A DNA stretch of 64,000 nt, taken from the NCBI GenBank assembly GCA_031430435.1, contig JANPBM010000124.1:1-64000 (forward strand), read 5' to 3'. Every line of letters begins with the position of its first letter. The stretch's first letter is position 1. This stretch comes from JANNVK01 sp031430435. GTDB taxonomy: Bacteria > Acidobacteriota > Blastocatellia > Pyrinomonadales > Pyrinomonadaceae. Below, piece after piece: positions 17,901-26,138 of the stretch. Made by a program: the position numbers and the translations under genes. Below the pieces are notes generated by a model. It was not told where the DNA came from, ran no database searches, and was given only the letters and a program-made list of their open reading frames with translations.

Positions 17901-18782
17901 AAAGGTCGGCTTGGCGCGAAAGCGAAAAACGAAGATTTCGTCCAGCATTTATTTACGGCTTCAACGCACGCGTACTTGATGGTTTTCACCGACGACGGAC
18001 AAGTTTACAAACTGAAAGTTCACGAAATTCCCGAAGGCGAACCGTCAACACGCGGAAAAGCGTTGGTTAATTTGATTCAAATTTCGTCCGAACGTAAATT
18101 AGTGGCAACGTTGCCTGTCCGCGATTTTACCGACGATGTTTATTTGATGATGGTTACACGCGACGGCGTAATGAAGAAAAGTCCGCTCAGTGATTATCAA
18201 AATATCCGCGTCAACGGCATCAACGCCATCAATATTGACGAAGGCGACGAACTTTTATCAATTATTGTAACCGACGGCACGAAGCAGATTTTGGTCGCCA
18301 CGCACGACGGAATGGCGGTTCGATTTAAAGAATCCGATGTTCGTCCGATGGGCAGAGTTGCTCGCGGAGTTCGCGGCGTAAGTTTGCGAAAAGGCGATTA
18401 TGTCGTTTCGGTTTGCGCGTGCGACGGAACCGAGAAAATTCTGTCGGTTTCCGAACAAGGTTTCGGCAAACAAACGTTGGTTGACAGTTATCGTCTGACG
18501 AAACGCGGCGGAATCGGTGTTATCAATATGAAAACGACCGATAAAACCGGCAAAGTTGTCGCGGCGTTTCCGGTTGACGAAAATTCGGAAATCATGATTA
18601 TTACGCAACAAGCCAAGTTAATTCGTTTGGGCGTTGATAAAATCCGCGAAACAGGTCGTTCCGCACAAGGCGTTCGCCTGATTCGTACGGGCGACGACGA
18701 TTTGGTTACAAGCGCATCATTGCTTGAACTCGGCGAAGATGAGGTTGCGGCGGCGGATGAGGTTACGGCGACAGAAGAATAG
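14901..18782 (+). CDS. gyrA: DNA gyrase subunit A, interrupted by an intein
   Basis: The 1293-residue precursor splices to an 858-residue GyrA. With GyrB it introduces negative supercoils using ATP. The N-extein ends ...SARVVGD71, the intein is 72-506, and the C-extein resumes CIGKYHPHGD. In mature numbering the catalytic Tyr is residue 121 (AAMRYTE) and the positions equivalent to E. coli Ser83 and Asp87 are Thr82 and Asp86, so the intein splits the quinolone-resistance region about ten residues before Thr82. The C-terminal beta-pinwheel with GyrA box QGRGGKG is complete. The +1 Cys (Val in E. coli) is the residue needed as splicing nucleophile. It stands alone between divergent PilZ and its terminator at 18802. 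Confidence 0.97.
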   Translation: MEQLIEKQQINIEDEMRRSYLDYAMSVIVGRALPDVRDGLKPVHRRVLWAMHELGNTHNKPYKKSARVVGDCFVAGTLVHTENGLKPIETIEVGENVLMPSGYISRVIQAFHNLPSEIIEVNLSNGNTLKVTKGQLFRVLNDDLEIVWERAENLENKRVLGSSPRALGSAEQHFNSIKLKEAYVAGLLVAEGYLTDRNRSTRVGISMVDREPLQIVAEVCEANSAKAYSSIRQPQKEHHQTQHTLRFSGFSEAFEICENKCESKSVPNWILENRCFFAPFIAGFIDGDGFLRSGNGKREIVLVTTSKNLSVQLQTMLADCGIHGCSVSEERPENQLTCYILTFTGEHASRLANFISPFLQIKRKQDTAIGLKTWQNRVLNLETENIPSQAIWQEFSKNHIGSGWFVDKDGNKFRAGIKYPTGSKIRYSSDLSEKTLSFRQIETWGILSKLEKIGSPLAGKLRNLIENYSVLNVVSVMDKGDLSETFDIQIADESHEFLVQGCAVHNCIGKYHPHGDTAVYDTIVRMAQDFALRYTLVDGQGNFGSVDGDNAAAMRYTEVRMQKLTNEILADIEKETVDFQPNYDESLSEPKVMPTRVPNLLINGSEGIAVGMATKIPPHNLTEVLTATIALVKNSETTIEELIKFIPGPDFPTGGFIYGREEIHRAYREGRGILQIRARAAIDRVGRANTATERDAVVITEIPYQVNKSRLIEKIAELVHEKKLDGISEIRDESNREGMRIVIELKRDAVPQVVLNKLYKLTQLQVSFGIINIAIVDGQPKVLNLKRILECFIEFRREVIRRRTEFELRKARARAHILEGLHKAIDALDYIIPLIRNSRAVDEARQWLTAKFSTLHEVKTWKGVSSDKTLAGFLKDLEQVIGRLDFSDIQAQAILDLQLRRLSALERQKILDELEALLKVISELEAILNNESLLRQVIINELEEIKKNYGDARKTEIVDAGVELKIEDLIPDEEVAITVTKLGYVKRTPISVYSKQGRGGKGRLGAKAKNEDFVQHLFTASTHAYLMVFTDDGQVYKLKVHEIPEGEPSTRGKALVNLIQISSERKLVATLPVRDFTDDVYLMMVTRDGVMKKSPLSDYQNIRVNGINAINIDEGDELLSIIVTDGTKQILVATHDGMAVRFKESDVRPMGRVARGVRGVSLRKGDYVVSVCACDGTEKILSVSEQGFGKQTLVDSYRLTKRGGIGVINMKTTDKTGKVVAAFPVDENSEIMIITQQAKLIRLGVDKIRETGRSAQGVRLIRTGDDDLVTSASLLELGEDEVAAADEVTATEE
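15114..16418 (+). mobile_element. GyrA intein with LAGLIDADG homing endonuclease
   Basis: 435 residues from Cys1 (CFVAGTLVHT) to terminal AVHN, followed by Cys+1. Splicing blocks: block A at the start, block F ETFDIQIADESHEFLVQG, block G with penultimate His and last Asn. Block B reads LKVTKGQLF, so the normally near-invariant TxxH histidine is Gln64. Homing endonuclease of the DOD type: motif 1 YVAGLLVAEG (112-121) and motif 2 FIAGFIDGDG (209-218), each with its acidic residue, so the nuclease may still be active. A ~190-residue region follows before the splicing end. The insertion site GD/CIGKYHPHGD differs from that of mycobacterial GyrA inteins, which sit by the catalytic Tyr (AMRY/TEA). 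Boundaries are inferred from motifs and GyrA conservation on both sides. Confidence 0.95.
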
Positions 18783-18801
18783 ACAAAGCGAAAGCGAGAT
18801 G

Positions 18802-18833
18802 AAGAGACGGAGAGAAATCTGCGTCTCTTTTTT
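18802..18833 (+). terminator. Rho-independent terminator after gyrA
   Basis: Stem AAGAGACG / CGTCTCTT (18802-18809 with 18822-18829), 12-nt loop, then a run of T. It begins 20 bp after the gyrA stop. Confidence 0.8.
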
Positions 18834-18939
18834 GTTTGCCGAAAAATTGGAATTGAAGCCCGGAAACCTGAAAATATAATCAAAATTGGTCAATTTGAAA
18901 GAAAACAAATCATTTTGCGTTAAACATTGCAAATAAGTG

Positions 18940-18967
18940 TTGACAAATGTTTATCACTTTCTGTAAT
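18940..18967 (+). promoter_or_regulatory. Promoter of the pilMNOPQ operon
   Basis: TTGACA (18940-18945), a 16-bp spacer, TGTAAT (18962-18967). It lies in the 407-bp gap between gyrA and pilM and would give a ~215-nt 5' leader before pilM. No riboswitch fold was recognised in that leader; no coding feature was seen there. Confidence 0.6.
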
Positions 18968-19189
18968 CTAATAAAGATGACAGAGAAAAATGTCATTACC
19001 TGTCGTTACCTGATAAATGTTTTTAACCGAAAAAATGAGCGTTCAAGCTAATCAAATCAGCAAAAGACTTTTCAGAACCCGCGTCTTAGGTAAGTTTCAA
19101 AAAGGTAACAAACAAACGATTCCAAATATGAACGCTCAAATTTCAAGCAAAAAAATAGCTCAAAGCATAAATAAAGGAGCAAGCGAGTA

Positions 19190-20248
19190 ATGTTTTTCAA
19201 TAAAAAGAAAGGCGTAGCCGGTTTAGACATCGGCTCCAGCTCAATCAAAATTGTCGAACTGGACGGTAAGATGAACAATCTGAGTCTGGTTAGTTTGGGG
19301 TTTGAAAACCTGCCGAGCGATACAATTATTGACGGGCAAATAATGGAGATGAACACAGTTGCCGAAGTAATTCAGAGTGTTTGTCAAAATCATCAAATCA
19401 GTTCACCTAAATTTGTTACGGGCGTGAGCGGACATTCGGTCATCATCAAAAATATCGTGTTGCCTGCAATGTCGAAAGAAGAACTCGAAGAATCGATTGA
19501 CTGGCACGCCGAAGAACATATTCCGTTCGATTTATCCGAAGTTACACTTGATTATCACATCACCGAAGAAACGCCCGAAGAGTTGAAAATACTGATTGCG
19601 GCGTGTAAGCGTGAAAGAATCGACAACGTTCGCCAAGCCATTCAGTTGGCGGGCAAACAACCTGTCGTGATTGATGTTGACACATTTGCTCTGCAAAACT
19701 GCTATGAAATGAATTATCAGCCGAGTCCGACTGAAATTGTGGCGTTGCTCAACATTGGAGCTTCGACCATGAACATCAACATTATCAAAGGCACAACCTC
19801 AATTTTTACTCGTGATATTACGGTTGGCGGAAGTCAATTTACCGATATTTTACAACGAAATTTAGGCGTAAATTTCCAACAAGCCGAATCTTTGAAGCGC
19901 GGCGTGCCGACAGCGGACGGAGTTGAAGAAAAATCGATCGAGCCGTTAATGGACAACGTGATGGAAACGGTGGCGATGGAAATCCAAAAAACTTTTGATT
20001 TTTATCGGGCGACTGCCGAAGACGGCGGCGAATCGGTGCAAAAAATTCTGCTTTCGGGCGGCGGTTCAAAATTAAACCGATTACCCGAAGAACTGGAAAG
20101 ACGAATGGAAGTGCCGGTCGAAATTTTAGACCCGTTTCGTCAAATAAAAGTTGATACACGCAAATTCGATCCGGGTTATTTAAGTGAAATTATGCCCGAA
20201 ATGGCAGTTGCCGTCGGTTTGGCGATGAGAGGAGTAGAACTGCGATGA
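19190..20248 (+). CDS. pilM: Type IV pilus assembly ATPase-fold protein PilM
   Basis: 352 residues. Actin-like cytoplasmic protein that binds the N-terminus of PilN and ties the pilus alignment complex to the inner-membrane motor. Opening GLDIGSSSIKIVEL is the phosphate-1 motif of the actin fold; LLNIGASTMNINI is phosphate-2 and LLSGGGSKLNRL the adenosine motif. Length is typical for PilM. A strong AAGGAG site precedes the ATG by about 10 nt. It is first in pilMNOPQ; its stop overlaps the pilN start as ATGA. Confidence 0.95.
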   Translation: MFFNKKKGVAGLDIGSSSIKIVELDGKMNNLSLVSLGFENLPSDTIIDGQIMEMNTVAEVIQSVCQNHQISSPKFVTGVSGHSVIIKNIVLPAMSKEELEESIDWHAEEHIPFDLSEVTLDYHITEETPEELKILIAACKRERIDNVRQAIQLAGKQPVVIDVDTFALQNCYEMNYQPSPTEIVALLNIGASTMNINIIKGTTSIFTRDITVGGSQFTDILQRNLGVNFQQAESLKRGVPTADGVEEKSIEPLMDNVMETVAMEIQKTFDFYRATAEDGGESVQKILLSGGGSKLNRLPEELERRMEVPVEILDPFRQIKVDTRKFDPGYLSEIMPEMAVAVGLAMRGVELR

Positions 20249-20964
20249 TTAAGATAAATCTTTTAGAATCTGTTACCGAAAAACAAACGACGGCTTCAAA
20301 TGCGGTCAACAAAAAAGTATCGAACCCGACCTCCAAGTTATTGCTGATGGCAGTTGCCTGTGCCGCTTTGTTTGTGCTTGTCTCAGGTGCCGATGTGCTT
20401 AATTCAAGCATGAAAAAAGCCGAAGCCGAAAAACAACTGGCAAACGAAAAAGAAATTGCCGTGCAACTTGAATCAGTTATCAAGGAACAAAACGAACTTG
20501 ACCAGAAAATAAAATCGATTGACACCAGAATCGATGCAATCAAAAAAATTCGTTCGGCTCAAGCCGGACCGAGCGCGGTCTTAGAAGCCGTCAAAGAAAG
20601 AATTCAATCTACGCCGGGCTTGTATTTAGAAAGCCTTGACCAAAAAGGCGACCTGCTGACAATCAAAGGAAATTCACCCGATGAAGGCGCGGTTACGCAA
20701 TTCGGACGCAGTTTAGAATTTTCATCGGGTTTATTTACAAACCTCAACATTGAAACTCAACGCAAAGAAATGGCTGCTGCCCAAGTTTCGGGAGCCGATG
20801 GCGCAAGTCCGGATTCGGCGAAATTTGAGACCGTGAATTTCACGATTCGGTGCGGTTATGCACCGTCGAAGGCAGCCCAAAGCAGTTTGCCGAACGGTGC
20901 CGCAGCACAAAATCAACCTGCCCAAGCGCCACAACCCGCAGCACCGCAAGTTGCTCAAAAATAA
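20245..20964 (+). CDS. pilN: Type IV pilus inner-membrane protein PilN
   Basis: 239 residues. Starts MIKINLLES, the conserved cytoplasmic PilM-binding peptide (INLLP-type). A single transmembrane helix at about 28-47 follows, then a periplasmic coiled coil (50-100) and a ferredoxin-like domain ending near residue 205; the last 30 residues are Ala/Gln/Pro-rich. It partners PilO and PilP in the alignment complex. The 4-bp ATGA overlap with pilM implies translational coupling. Confidence 0.93.
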   Translation: MIKINLLESVTEKQTTASNAVNKKVSNPTSKLLLMAVACAALFVLVSGADVLNSSMKKAEAEKQLANEKEIAVQLESVIKEQNELDQKIKSIDTRIDAIKKIRSAQAGPSAVLEAVKERIQSTPGLYLESLDQKGDLLTIKGNSPDEGAVTQFGRSLEFSSGLFTNLNIETQRKEMAAAQVSGADGASPDSAKFETVNFTIRCGYAPSKAAQSSLPNGAAAQNQPAQAPQPAAPQVAQK

Positions 20965-20996
20965 TAACTAAAAGTTTTTTAAGGAAATCTAAAGCA

Positions 20997-21674
20997 ATGG
21001 AAAAACTAAAAGCACTGGCTTGGTATTGGCAATTATTGATTTGTATCGGAATATCTTCGGCGATGTATTACGGCGTTTATTATTTCTATACGAGCGGAGT
21101 TTGGGCAGAAGTTCAAGCTGTCAACGATCAAGTTACGGCTCTTCAATCCAAAAATGAAGCCGCCAAAATTGCAACGCAAAGAATAAACGAATTTCGTTCG
21201 CTGTATGCCACCAAGCAACAAGAATACGATGAACTGAAAGTGTTGTTGCCGGAAGAGCAAGAAATCACCAATGTTTTGCAAAGTATGCAAGACACAGCCA
21301 AAGAAAGTCATTTGATTGTGAACAGATTTTCGCCGAAAGATGCCACGCAACAAGATTTTGTCATGGCAAAATCGGTCGAGATTGAAGTTGACAGTAATTT
21401 CAACAATCTTCGCGCTTTTTTTGAAAAAATAAAAAATCTGCAAAGAGTAGTTTCAATCACCGATTTCGGTTTGAAACAACTTGATAAGCAAACGGCTGAT
21501 CGAACGTTGCACGCCCAGTTTTTGTTGACAACATATTACGCTTCGCCGGAAAATTTAACGCCTGCGCCGATTGCACCCGTTGCGGGACAACCTGCTGCGG
21601 CACCCGTCGCGGGACAACCTGCGCCTGTTGCGCCCGTTCCCGGACAACCTGTTCCGCCCGCACCTGCCAAATAA
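20997..21674 (+). CDS. pilO: Type IV pilus inner-membrane protein PilO
   Basis: 225 residues from the ATG at 20997, chosen because it follows AAGGAAATC and begins MEKLKALAWYW. A longer frame from 20850 would run through pilN out of frame. One transmembrane helix (about 8-30), a coiled coil (38-85) and a compact periplasmic domain (LPEEQEITNVLQSMQDTA; FFEKIKNLQRVVSI). The last 40 residues are repeats of APVAGQPA, probably a flexible linker. It dimerises with PilN. Confidence 0.92.
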   Translation: MEKLKALAWYWQLLICIGISSAMYYGVYYFYTSGVWAEVQAVNDQVTALQSKNEAAKIATQRINEFRSLYATKQQEYDELKVLLPEEQEITNVLQSMQDTAKESHLIVNRFSPKDATQQDFVMAKSVEIEVDSNFNNLRAFFEKIKNLQRVVSITDFGLKQLDKQTADRTLHAQFLLTTYYASPENLTPAPIAPVAGQPAAAPVAGQPAPVAPVPGQPVPPAPAK

Positions 21675-21707
21675 GGCGAAAAGAAATAAATTGTTAGGTA
21701 AAAAGTT

Positions 21708-22613
21708 ATGATGAAGAAATCAAATATCAAACGTTTTCTCGGTTTTGGTTTAAGTTTAATCGGATTGGCGGCAATGAGCGGAAACGCCGAAAAGGTTTTT
21801 GCCCAATATAAAGACCCGTTTGCGAAGCCAATAATCAAAACCACCAGACCCGCTGTTCCAAAACCGACCGGCACAACTCCGGTTGTTATAAAAGAATCGA
21901 AACCGATTGCGCCAAAACCGATTAAAGTTATTCTGGCGGCACCGATGCCGGAAAAAGTTCCGACCATCGAAGAACGAATCGCGTTTTATAAAAAGATGCG
22001 TGAAATCGCGGCGATGAACGGTCAGCCGTTACCGAAACCGACTACGGTGATGACGTTGGACGAACTTGCCGTCAACGGAGTTTTTCACAACAGCAAAGGT
22101 TTTTCGGCAATCGTTGAAGCAACCCCGATTAAACTTTCGTACACGGTTTATCCGGGTGAAAAGTTTTTCGACGGACAACTTGTCGCCATCGAAGAAAATC
22201 GTTTGGTTTTTCGTCGAATTACGCGATTAAATAACGGAAAAGCGATTGCTTCGGAAGAAAACAAACCGTTGCGAGTTTACACGGTTCAAGAACAATTCCA
22301 AGGAACTGCTCCGGTCGAACAAACCGCCAAAATCGAATCGTCGCAAACTCCGCCGCAACCGTCCGCCGGCGAACCTGCGAAAGATGATAAAAAAATAATT
22401 TCGCCGACGGCAATAGTTTCACCGCTCGAACAATGGGAAAAGCAAGGCAAAGAACCAAAGAGCGAGCCGACCAAAGATGCGAATAACAAGAATTCCAAAG
22501 ATGCTAAAACTACAACGGTAAAAAAATCGGTAAAAGTTTCAGAAACTAAAAAACCGGTTGTTACAAAACCGAAAGCGGTGAAAAAACCCGTTGTTGCAAA
22601 AGGCATAATCTAA
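21708..22613 (+). CDS. pilP: Type IV pilus lipoprotein-like component PilP
   Basis: 301 residues. The N-terminus has a signal-like helix (about 10-25) ending AMSGNAEKVFAQYKDPF, without a clear lipobox Cys, unlike classical PilP. A central beta domain (100-205: LAVNGVFHNSKGFSAIVEA, YPGEKFFDGQLVAIEENRLVF) matches the PilP beta-sandwich that links PilN/PilO to PilQ. The C-terminal ~90 residues are a Lys/Pro/Thr-rich tail, longer than in well-known PilP proteins. Position between pilO and pilQ supports the call. Confidence 0.85.
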   Translation: MMKKSNIKRFLGFGLSLIGLAAMSGNAEKVFAQYKDPFAKPIIKTTRPAVPKPTGTTPVVIKESKPIAPKPIKVILAAPMPEKVPTIEERIAFYKKMREIAAMNGQPLPKPTTVMTLDELAVNGVFHNSKGFSAIVEATPIKLSYTVYPGEKFFDGQLVAIEENRLVFRRITRLNNGKAIASEENKPLRVYTVQEQFQGTAPVEQTAKIESSQTPPQPSAGEPAKDDKKIISPTAIVSPLEQWEKQGKEPKSEPTKDANNKNSKDAKTTTVKKSVKVSETKKPVVTKPKAVKKPVVAKGII

Positions 22614-22699
22614 TCTATTTTCAAGAGCGTAAAAAAGATACGCAACAATCTGAATAAACACACTTTATTCTTCTGCAAACGAAGAATACAGGAGGAAAA

Positions 22700-24289
22700 A
22701 TGAACTTTCTTCAAGCACTAAAAAAACTTGGTAAAAAAACTACACTCGCAGTGGCGATTGCGAGTTGTCTGACCGTTTCAATCTATTCACAACCAACCAA
22801 AGGTAAAACGTATGGCGATGCCGGATTTGTCGGCGAAGCTATTGACCTGAATGTGGTTAATACGGATGTTCGCGAAATTCTGAGTCATATGACCAACGAA
22901 TACGGCATCAACTTTGTGATTGATAATTCGGTTAAATCAACTCCGATTACTACTAATCTTAACAACGTTCCTTGGAATATGGCATTAGACGCAATTTTGC
23001 AATCCCAAGGACTGGGAATTCAAATCAACGGTCCGATTCTTCGTGTTGCCGATGTTGAAAAGCTAAACAAAGAAGAAGACCTGCGAAAACAATTGGAAGC
23101 AGGTAAACTCGACCGTTCGCCGCTTTACACCGAATTTGTTCGCCTTAATTTTGCGACTGCTTCGGGAAGTACAGGCGGAACAAGTTTCGCAACCGGAACC
23201 GAAGCCGGCAGCGGCGGCGAAAGCGCAACCGGAAGCAACGGCGGCGGACTTTTGGGAATTATCAAAAAACGTCTGTCGCGGCGCGGAGCAATCGAAGTCG
23301 ATTCGCGGAGCAACACGCTGATTATTACCGATGTTCGTGAAAATCTCGATGCCGTTCGCCAACTGGTAACATTATTGGATCAACCCGAACCGCAAGTCGA
23401 AATCGAAGCTCGCATCGTGGTTGCCGACCGAAATTTCAGTCGCGATATCGGTGTTCAAATCGGGGCATTAGTTGTAGGCAAACGCGGATCGGGTGCTTCG
23501 GGCGGAACATTACCCGCTCGCGGTTCGGACAATAGTTTATTTTCAAGAATCCCGAATACGATTATCGGGTTGACAACCGGAATCTTCGGAACAGCTCAAA
23601 TAAATGCGTTGATTTCGGCAGGTGAAAAACAAGGACAAGCTAAAACTATTGCAACTCCGAGAGTAACCACGCTGAATAATCGCAAAGCCGAAATTTCCAG
23701 CGGTCAGCAAATTCCGGTTGTAACCATTCAGCCGGGCAGTGCCGCAGGCGGTGCGGTAATCGTTACGACGACTTATATTAACGTTCCGCTTCGCTTAGAA
23801 GTAATTCCGCAAATCAGTGATACGGGAACGGTAATTCTCGACGTAACGGCTGAAAACAGTTCGGTTCCGGCTTTCGACGGTTCGGTTGCTCCGGCGATTG
23901 TTACCCAAAAGATGAAGACAAATGTATTGGTTCCGGACGGCGGAACAACAGTTGTCGGCGGAGCTTTACTGGACAGCGAAACCGATTCGCAAAATCGCAC
24001 GCCGGGATTATCAAAAATTCCTGTCATCAAGAACTTATTCCGTCGTAAAGCGGTTTCCAGAACTTCGAGCGAAATCTTGTTCTTTATTACACCGCGTATT
24101 TATCGCCCTGATTTTGCAGGTAATCCGACATCGGGAACGGTTGGCAACGGCACCCGCACAACGACCATTTTGCAACCTGTGCCACTTGGTAATCCGACTT
24201 CAAATTCGGAAACACCACAGAACTTGCCGCCGCAAAATACAACCCAACCGGCTGCTGCATTGCCGACCGCAATGCCCGGCAAACCGTAA
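22700..24289 (+). CDS. pilQ: Type IV pilus secretin PilQ
   Basis: 529 residues, short for PilQ. Signal peptide (about 1-28, ending SIYS), one STN/N0-like domain (VVNTDVREILSHMTNEYG), one N1 domain (about 140-225, with a Gly/Ser-rich insertion at 150-175) and the secretin beta-barrel domain (230-450: QVEIEARIVVADRNFSRDIG; VPDGGTTVVGG near its end). AMIN domains are absent. The last 60 residues are low-complexity Thr/Asn/Pro. It forms the outer-membrane pore for pilus extrusion. A near-perfect AGGAGG precedes the ATG. Confidence 0.93.
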   Translation: MNFLQALKKLGKKTTLAVAIASCLTVSIYSQPTKGKTYGDAGFVGEAIDLNVVNTDVREILSHMTNEYGINFVIDNSVKSTPITTNLNNVPWNMALDAILQSQGLGIQINGPILRVADVEKLNKEEDLRKQLEAGKLDRSPLYTEFVRLNFATASGSTGGTSFATGTEAGSGGESATGSNGGGLLGIIKKRLSRRGAIEVDSRSNTLIITDVRENLDAVRQLVTLLDQPEPQVEIEARIVVADRNFSRDIGVQIGALVVGKRGSGASGGTLPARGSDNSLFSRIPNTIIGLTTGIFGTAQINALISAGEKQGQAKTIATPRVTTLNNRKAEISSGQQIPVVTIQPGSAAGGAVIVTTTYINVPLRLEVIPQISDTGTVILDVTAENSSVPAFDGSVAPAIVTQKMKTNVLVPDGGTTVVGGALLDSETDSQNRTPGLSKIPVIKNLFRRKAVSRTSSEILFFITPRIYRPDFAGNPTSGTVGNGTRTTTILQPVPLGNPTSNSETPQNLPPQNTTQPAAALPTAMPGKP

Positions 24290-24652
24290 ATGTTCAGAGA
24301 AGTTTTGCAATCGGCAATCGATAAAACAGAAGGCTCACGCGGCGCGTTTGTGTTGGGAACCGACGGAATTATCGTCGAAAAAGTTTGGCGCAACGAACCG
24401 CAAGAGAGTTCCGAAGTGGCGATTGCCGAATATACAACGCTTTTACGCGGCGTAAAACGCGCAAATAACGAATTGAAACTCGGCGGATTAAAAGAAATTA
24501 CGTTGACTTGCGAAAGTCAGGTATTTCTGATGCGAACGATTAGTGAAAACTATTTGATTGCGATGATTCTTTCGCCGCGCGGAAATTTCGGACGCGGACG
24601 TTACGAACTGTTCAAAGCCGAACTTCTGCTTGAACAAACATTGATTATTTGA
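24290..24652 (+). CDS. Roadblock/LC7-like small protein
   Basis: 120 residues with the alpha-beta pattern of roadblock/LC7 domains: an opening helix (FREVLQSAIDK), a strand with GAFVLGTDGIIVEKVW, a long central helix, then LKEITLTCESQVFLMRTI and a closing helix. In other bacteria such proteins (MglB type) act on small GTPases that set cell polarity and pilus pole switching. No MglA gene is adjacent. The start codon directly follows the pilQ stop, so the two are translated together. Confidence 0.7.
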   Translation: MFREVLQSAIDKTEGSRGAFVLGTDGIIVEKVWRNEPQESSEVAIAEYTTLLRGVKRANNELKLGGLKEITLTCESQVFLMRTISENYLIAMILSPRGNFGRGRYELFKAELLLEQTLII

Positions 24653-24683
24653 AAAAGTTCAGACATTTTTCTTCTTAACTCGA

Positions 24684-24715
24684 CCTTGCCGGATAACTTC
24701 GGCAAGGTTTTTTTT
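24684..24715 (+). terminator. Terminator of the pilM operon
   Basis: Perfect 8-bp stem CCTTGCCG / CGGCAAGG (24684-24691 with 24700-24707), 8-nt loop, then eight T. Confidence 0.92.
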
Positions 24716-24745
24716 ATTAATCGCCGAAGATTGTCAAAAAAAAGG

Positions 24746-24775
24746 TTGTTAAAGTTGTTTGGTTTATGTCATAAT
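24746..24775 (+). promoter_or_regulatory. Possible promoter of the first minor-pilin cassette
   Basis: TTGTTA (24746-24751), 18-bp spacer, CATAAT (24770-24775), about 75 bp before the ATG at 24850 and just after a strong terminator. Confidence 0.45.
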
Positions 24776-24849
24776 TAAACAGAATTTTGTAATGTTGAAC
24801 AAAATTTAACTTATTGATTTATAAACGTTAATTTTACGGAAATTTTAAG

Positions 24850-25545
24850 ATGTTGAAAAAAAACCAAAAACAAGCAGGATTTTCGATAATCGAACTTTGT
24901 TGCGTGATGTCGATTATTTTAATAATGTCGGCTATTTCGCTCTTCTTCATATCGTCCAATAAAAAACTTTATGCGGCAGAAGACCAAGCCTTACAACTTT
25001 CGGATATTTTGCAAGAAGCGCGACAAAAATCTTTTACGCACAAAGAAGTAATGAGAGTCGAGATAAATACGACCTTAAAAAAAATCAGATTGATTGAAGA
25101 GAACGATCCGATTATGGCTACGGACGATAAAGTAGTCAGAGAAATAAGCCTTTACGGAAACGAAAAAGTCAGATTCGACGATCCGACCAACATCGGCGGC
25201 ACATCGATTCCGCCGGAAACATCACCCGTTACCAGAGCAAGTTACGGCGTTACGACGACTTATCCGTTAAGTCTCGGAAACACAGTCTTTACACTTAGAT
25301 TTATGCGAAACGGAACCGTTACCAACGCAGGCACTAATGCCATCGGAGCAGGAGCAGTGCCAACCGGCATAGCGATTTTTATCTGGAAACCGAAAACCGA
25401 AGTTTCAAACGAAGCATTGGTTTTGAAAGCAATCACCATTGGCGGCGGAACCGGAAATATGAAAATGTGGAACTACAATTTTAATCCGCCGGCAGGAAAC
25501 ACGGGACCAAGCAGTAATTGGTCAGACACACGAAAATCTTATTAA
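24850..25545 (+). CDS. Minor pseudopilin, FimT/GspH-like (cassette A)
   Basis: 231 residues. Class III signal: KQAG, cleaved before FSIIELCCVMSII, with Glu at +5 and a ~20-residue hydrophobic helix. The C-terminal globular part is beta-rich, with an LRFMRNGTV segment resembling the GspH/FimT fold core. Two Cys lie within the helix (ELCC), as in the cassette B PilV-like protein. It is processed by prepilin peptidase and would initiate pilus assembly with the PilV/W/X proteins that follow. First gene of a cassette running to 30135. Confidence 0.85.
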   Translation: MLKKNQKQAGFSIIELCCVMSIILIMSAISLFFISSNKKLYAAEDQALQLSDILQEARQKSFTHKEVMRVEINTTLKKIRLIEENDPIMATDDKVVREISLYGNEKVRFDDPTNIGGTSIPPETSPVTRASYGVTTTYPLSLGNTVFTLRFMRNGTVTNAGTNAIGAGAVPTGIAIFIWKPKTEVSNEALVLKAITIGGGTGNMKMWNYNFNPPAGNTGPSSNWSDTRKSY

Positions 25546-25564
25546 CAGGGGTTTCTTAAAAAAT

Positions 25565-26128
25565 ATGAATCGAAAAGTAAATAAAATAACCGGCGAATCC
25601 GGCTTTACATATATTGATGTGATGATTGCCATCGTCATTTGTATGGTTGGTGTTTTGGCAATGACCGGAGCTTTGACGGCTAACCTCATCCGCTCACACA
25701 ATATGGGAGATCAAGCAACCGCCAAACAACTGGCAACCTCGACCCTCGAATCTATTTTTTCGGCACGCGATATTGCCAGAGTCGGCGGACTCGAAGGTTG
25801 GGATTCAATCGGTAATGTCGGCAATAATGTCGTCAACGAAGTTCCGAGGGGAATATTTGTAAATGATTGGCGACCTGTCAGAGCCAACGGAGGCGCTGAC
25901 GGAGTAATCGGAACTGCCGACGACGCATGCACAGGTTCGGGGACTTGTTCGGGCAATGCCAATAATCCGATTCAGATCAAATTTGAAAGAAGAATTGTAA
26001 TTACCGATATTGATGTTGCCGCCTTCACCCGGATTCGGAAGCGCCGAATTGATGTAGAGGTTCGCTATAAACTTCGGAATACTTATTTTCAAGAAAAACT
26101 CTCGACAATAATTGCGGACTATCGCTAA
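25565..26128 (+). CDS. Minor pilin, PilV-like (cassette A), Asp at +5
   Basis: 187 residues. Leader ends GESG, followed by FTYIDVMIAIVICMVGVLAMTG. The residue at +5 is Asp where almost all type IV pilins have Glu; the acidic charge is kept. The globular part has GADGVIGTADDACTG with an adjacent CTGSGTCSG Cys pair, a possible calcium- or disulphide-stabilised loop. Spacing of 19 bp from the previous gene; the PilW-like gene starts 10 bp after its stop. Confidence 0.82.
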   Translation: MNRKVNKITGESGFTYIDVMIAIVICMVGVLAMTGALTANLIRSHNMGDQATAKQLATSTLESIFSARDIARVGGLEGWDSIGNVGNNVVNEVPRGIFVNDWRPVRANGGADGVIGTADDACTGSGTCSGNANNPIQIKFERRIVITDIDVAAFTRIRKRRIDVEVRYKLRNTYFQEKLSTIIADYR

Positions 26129-26138
26129 GGAGAATCTG

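Noticed and set aside
20850..20996. Upstream extension of pilO
   Set aside because: The 49 extra codons run through pilN in another frame and lack a signal; the ATG at 20997 has a ribosome site and the expected membrane start.
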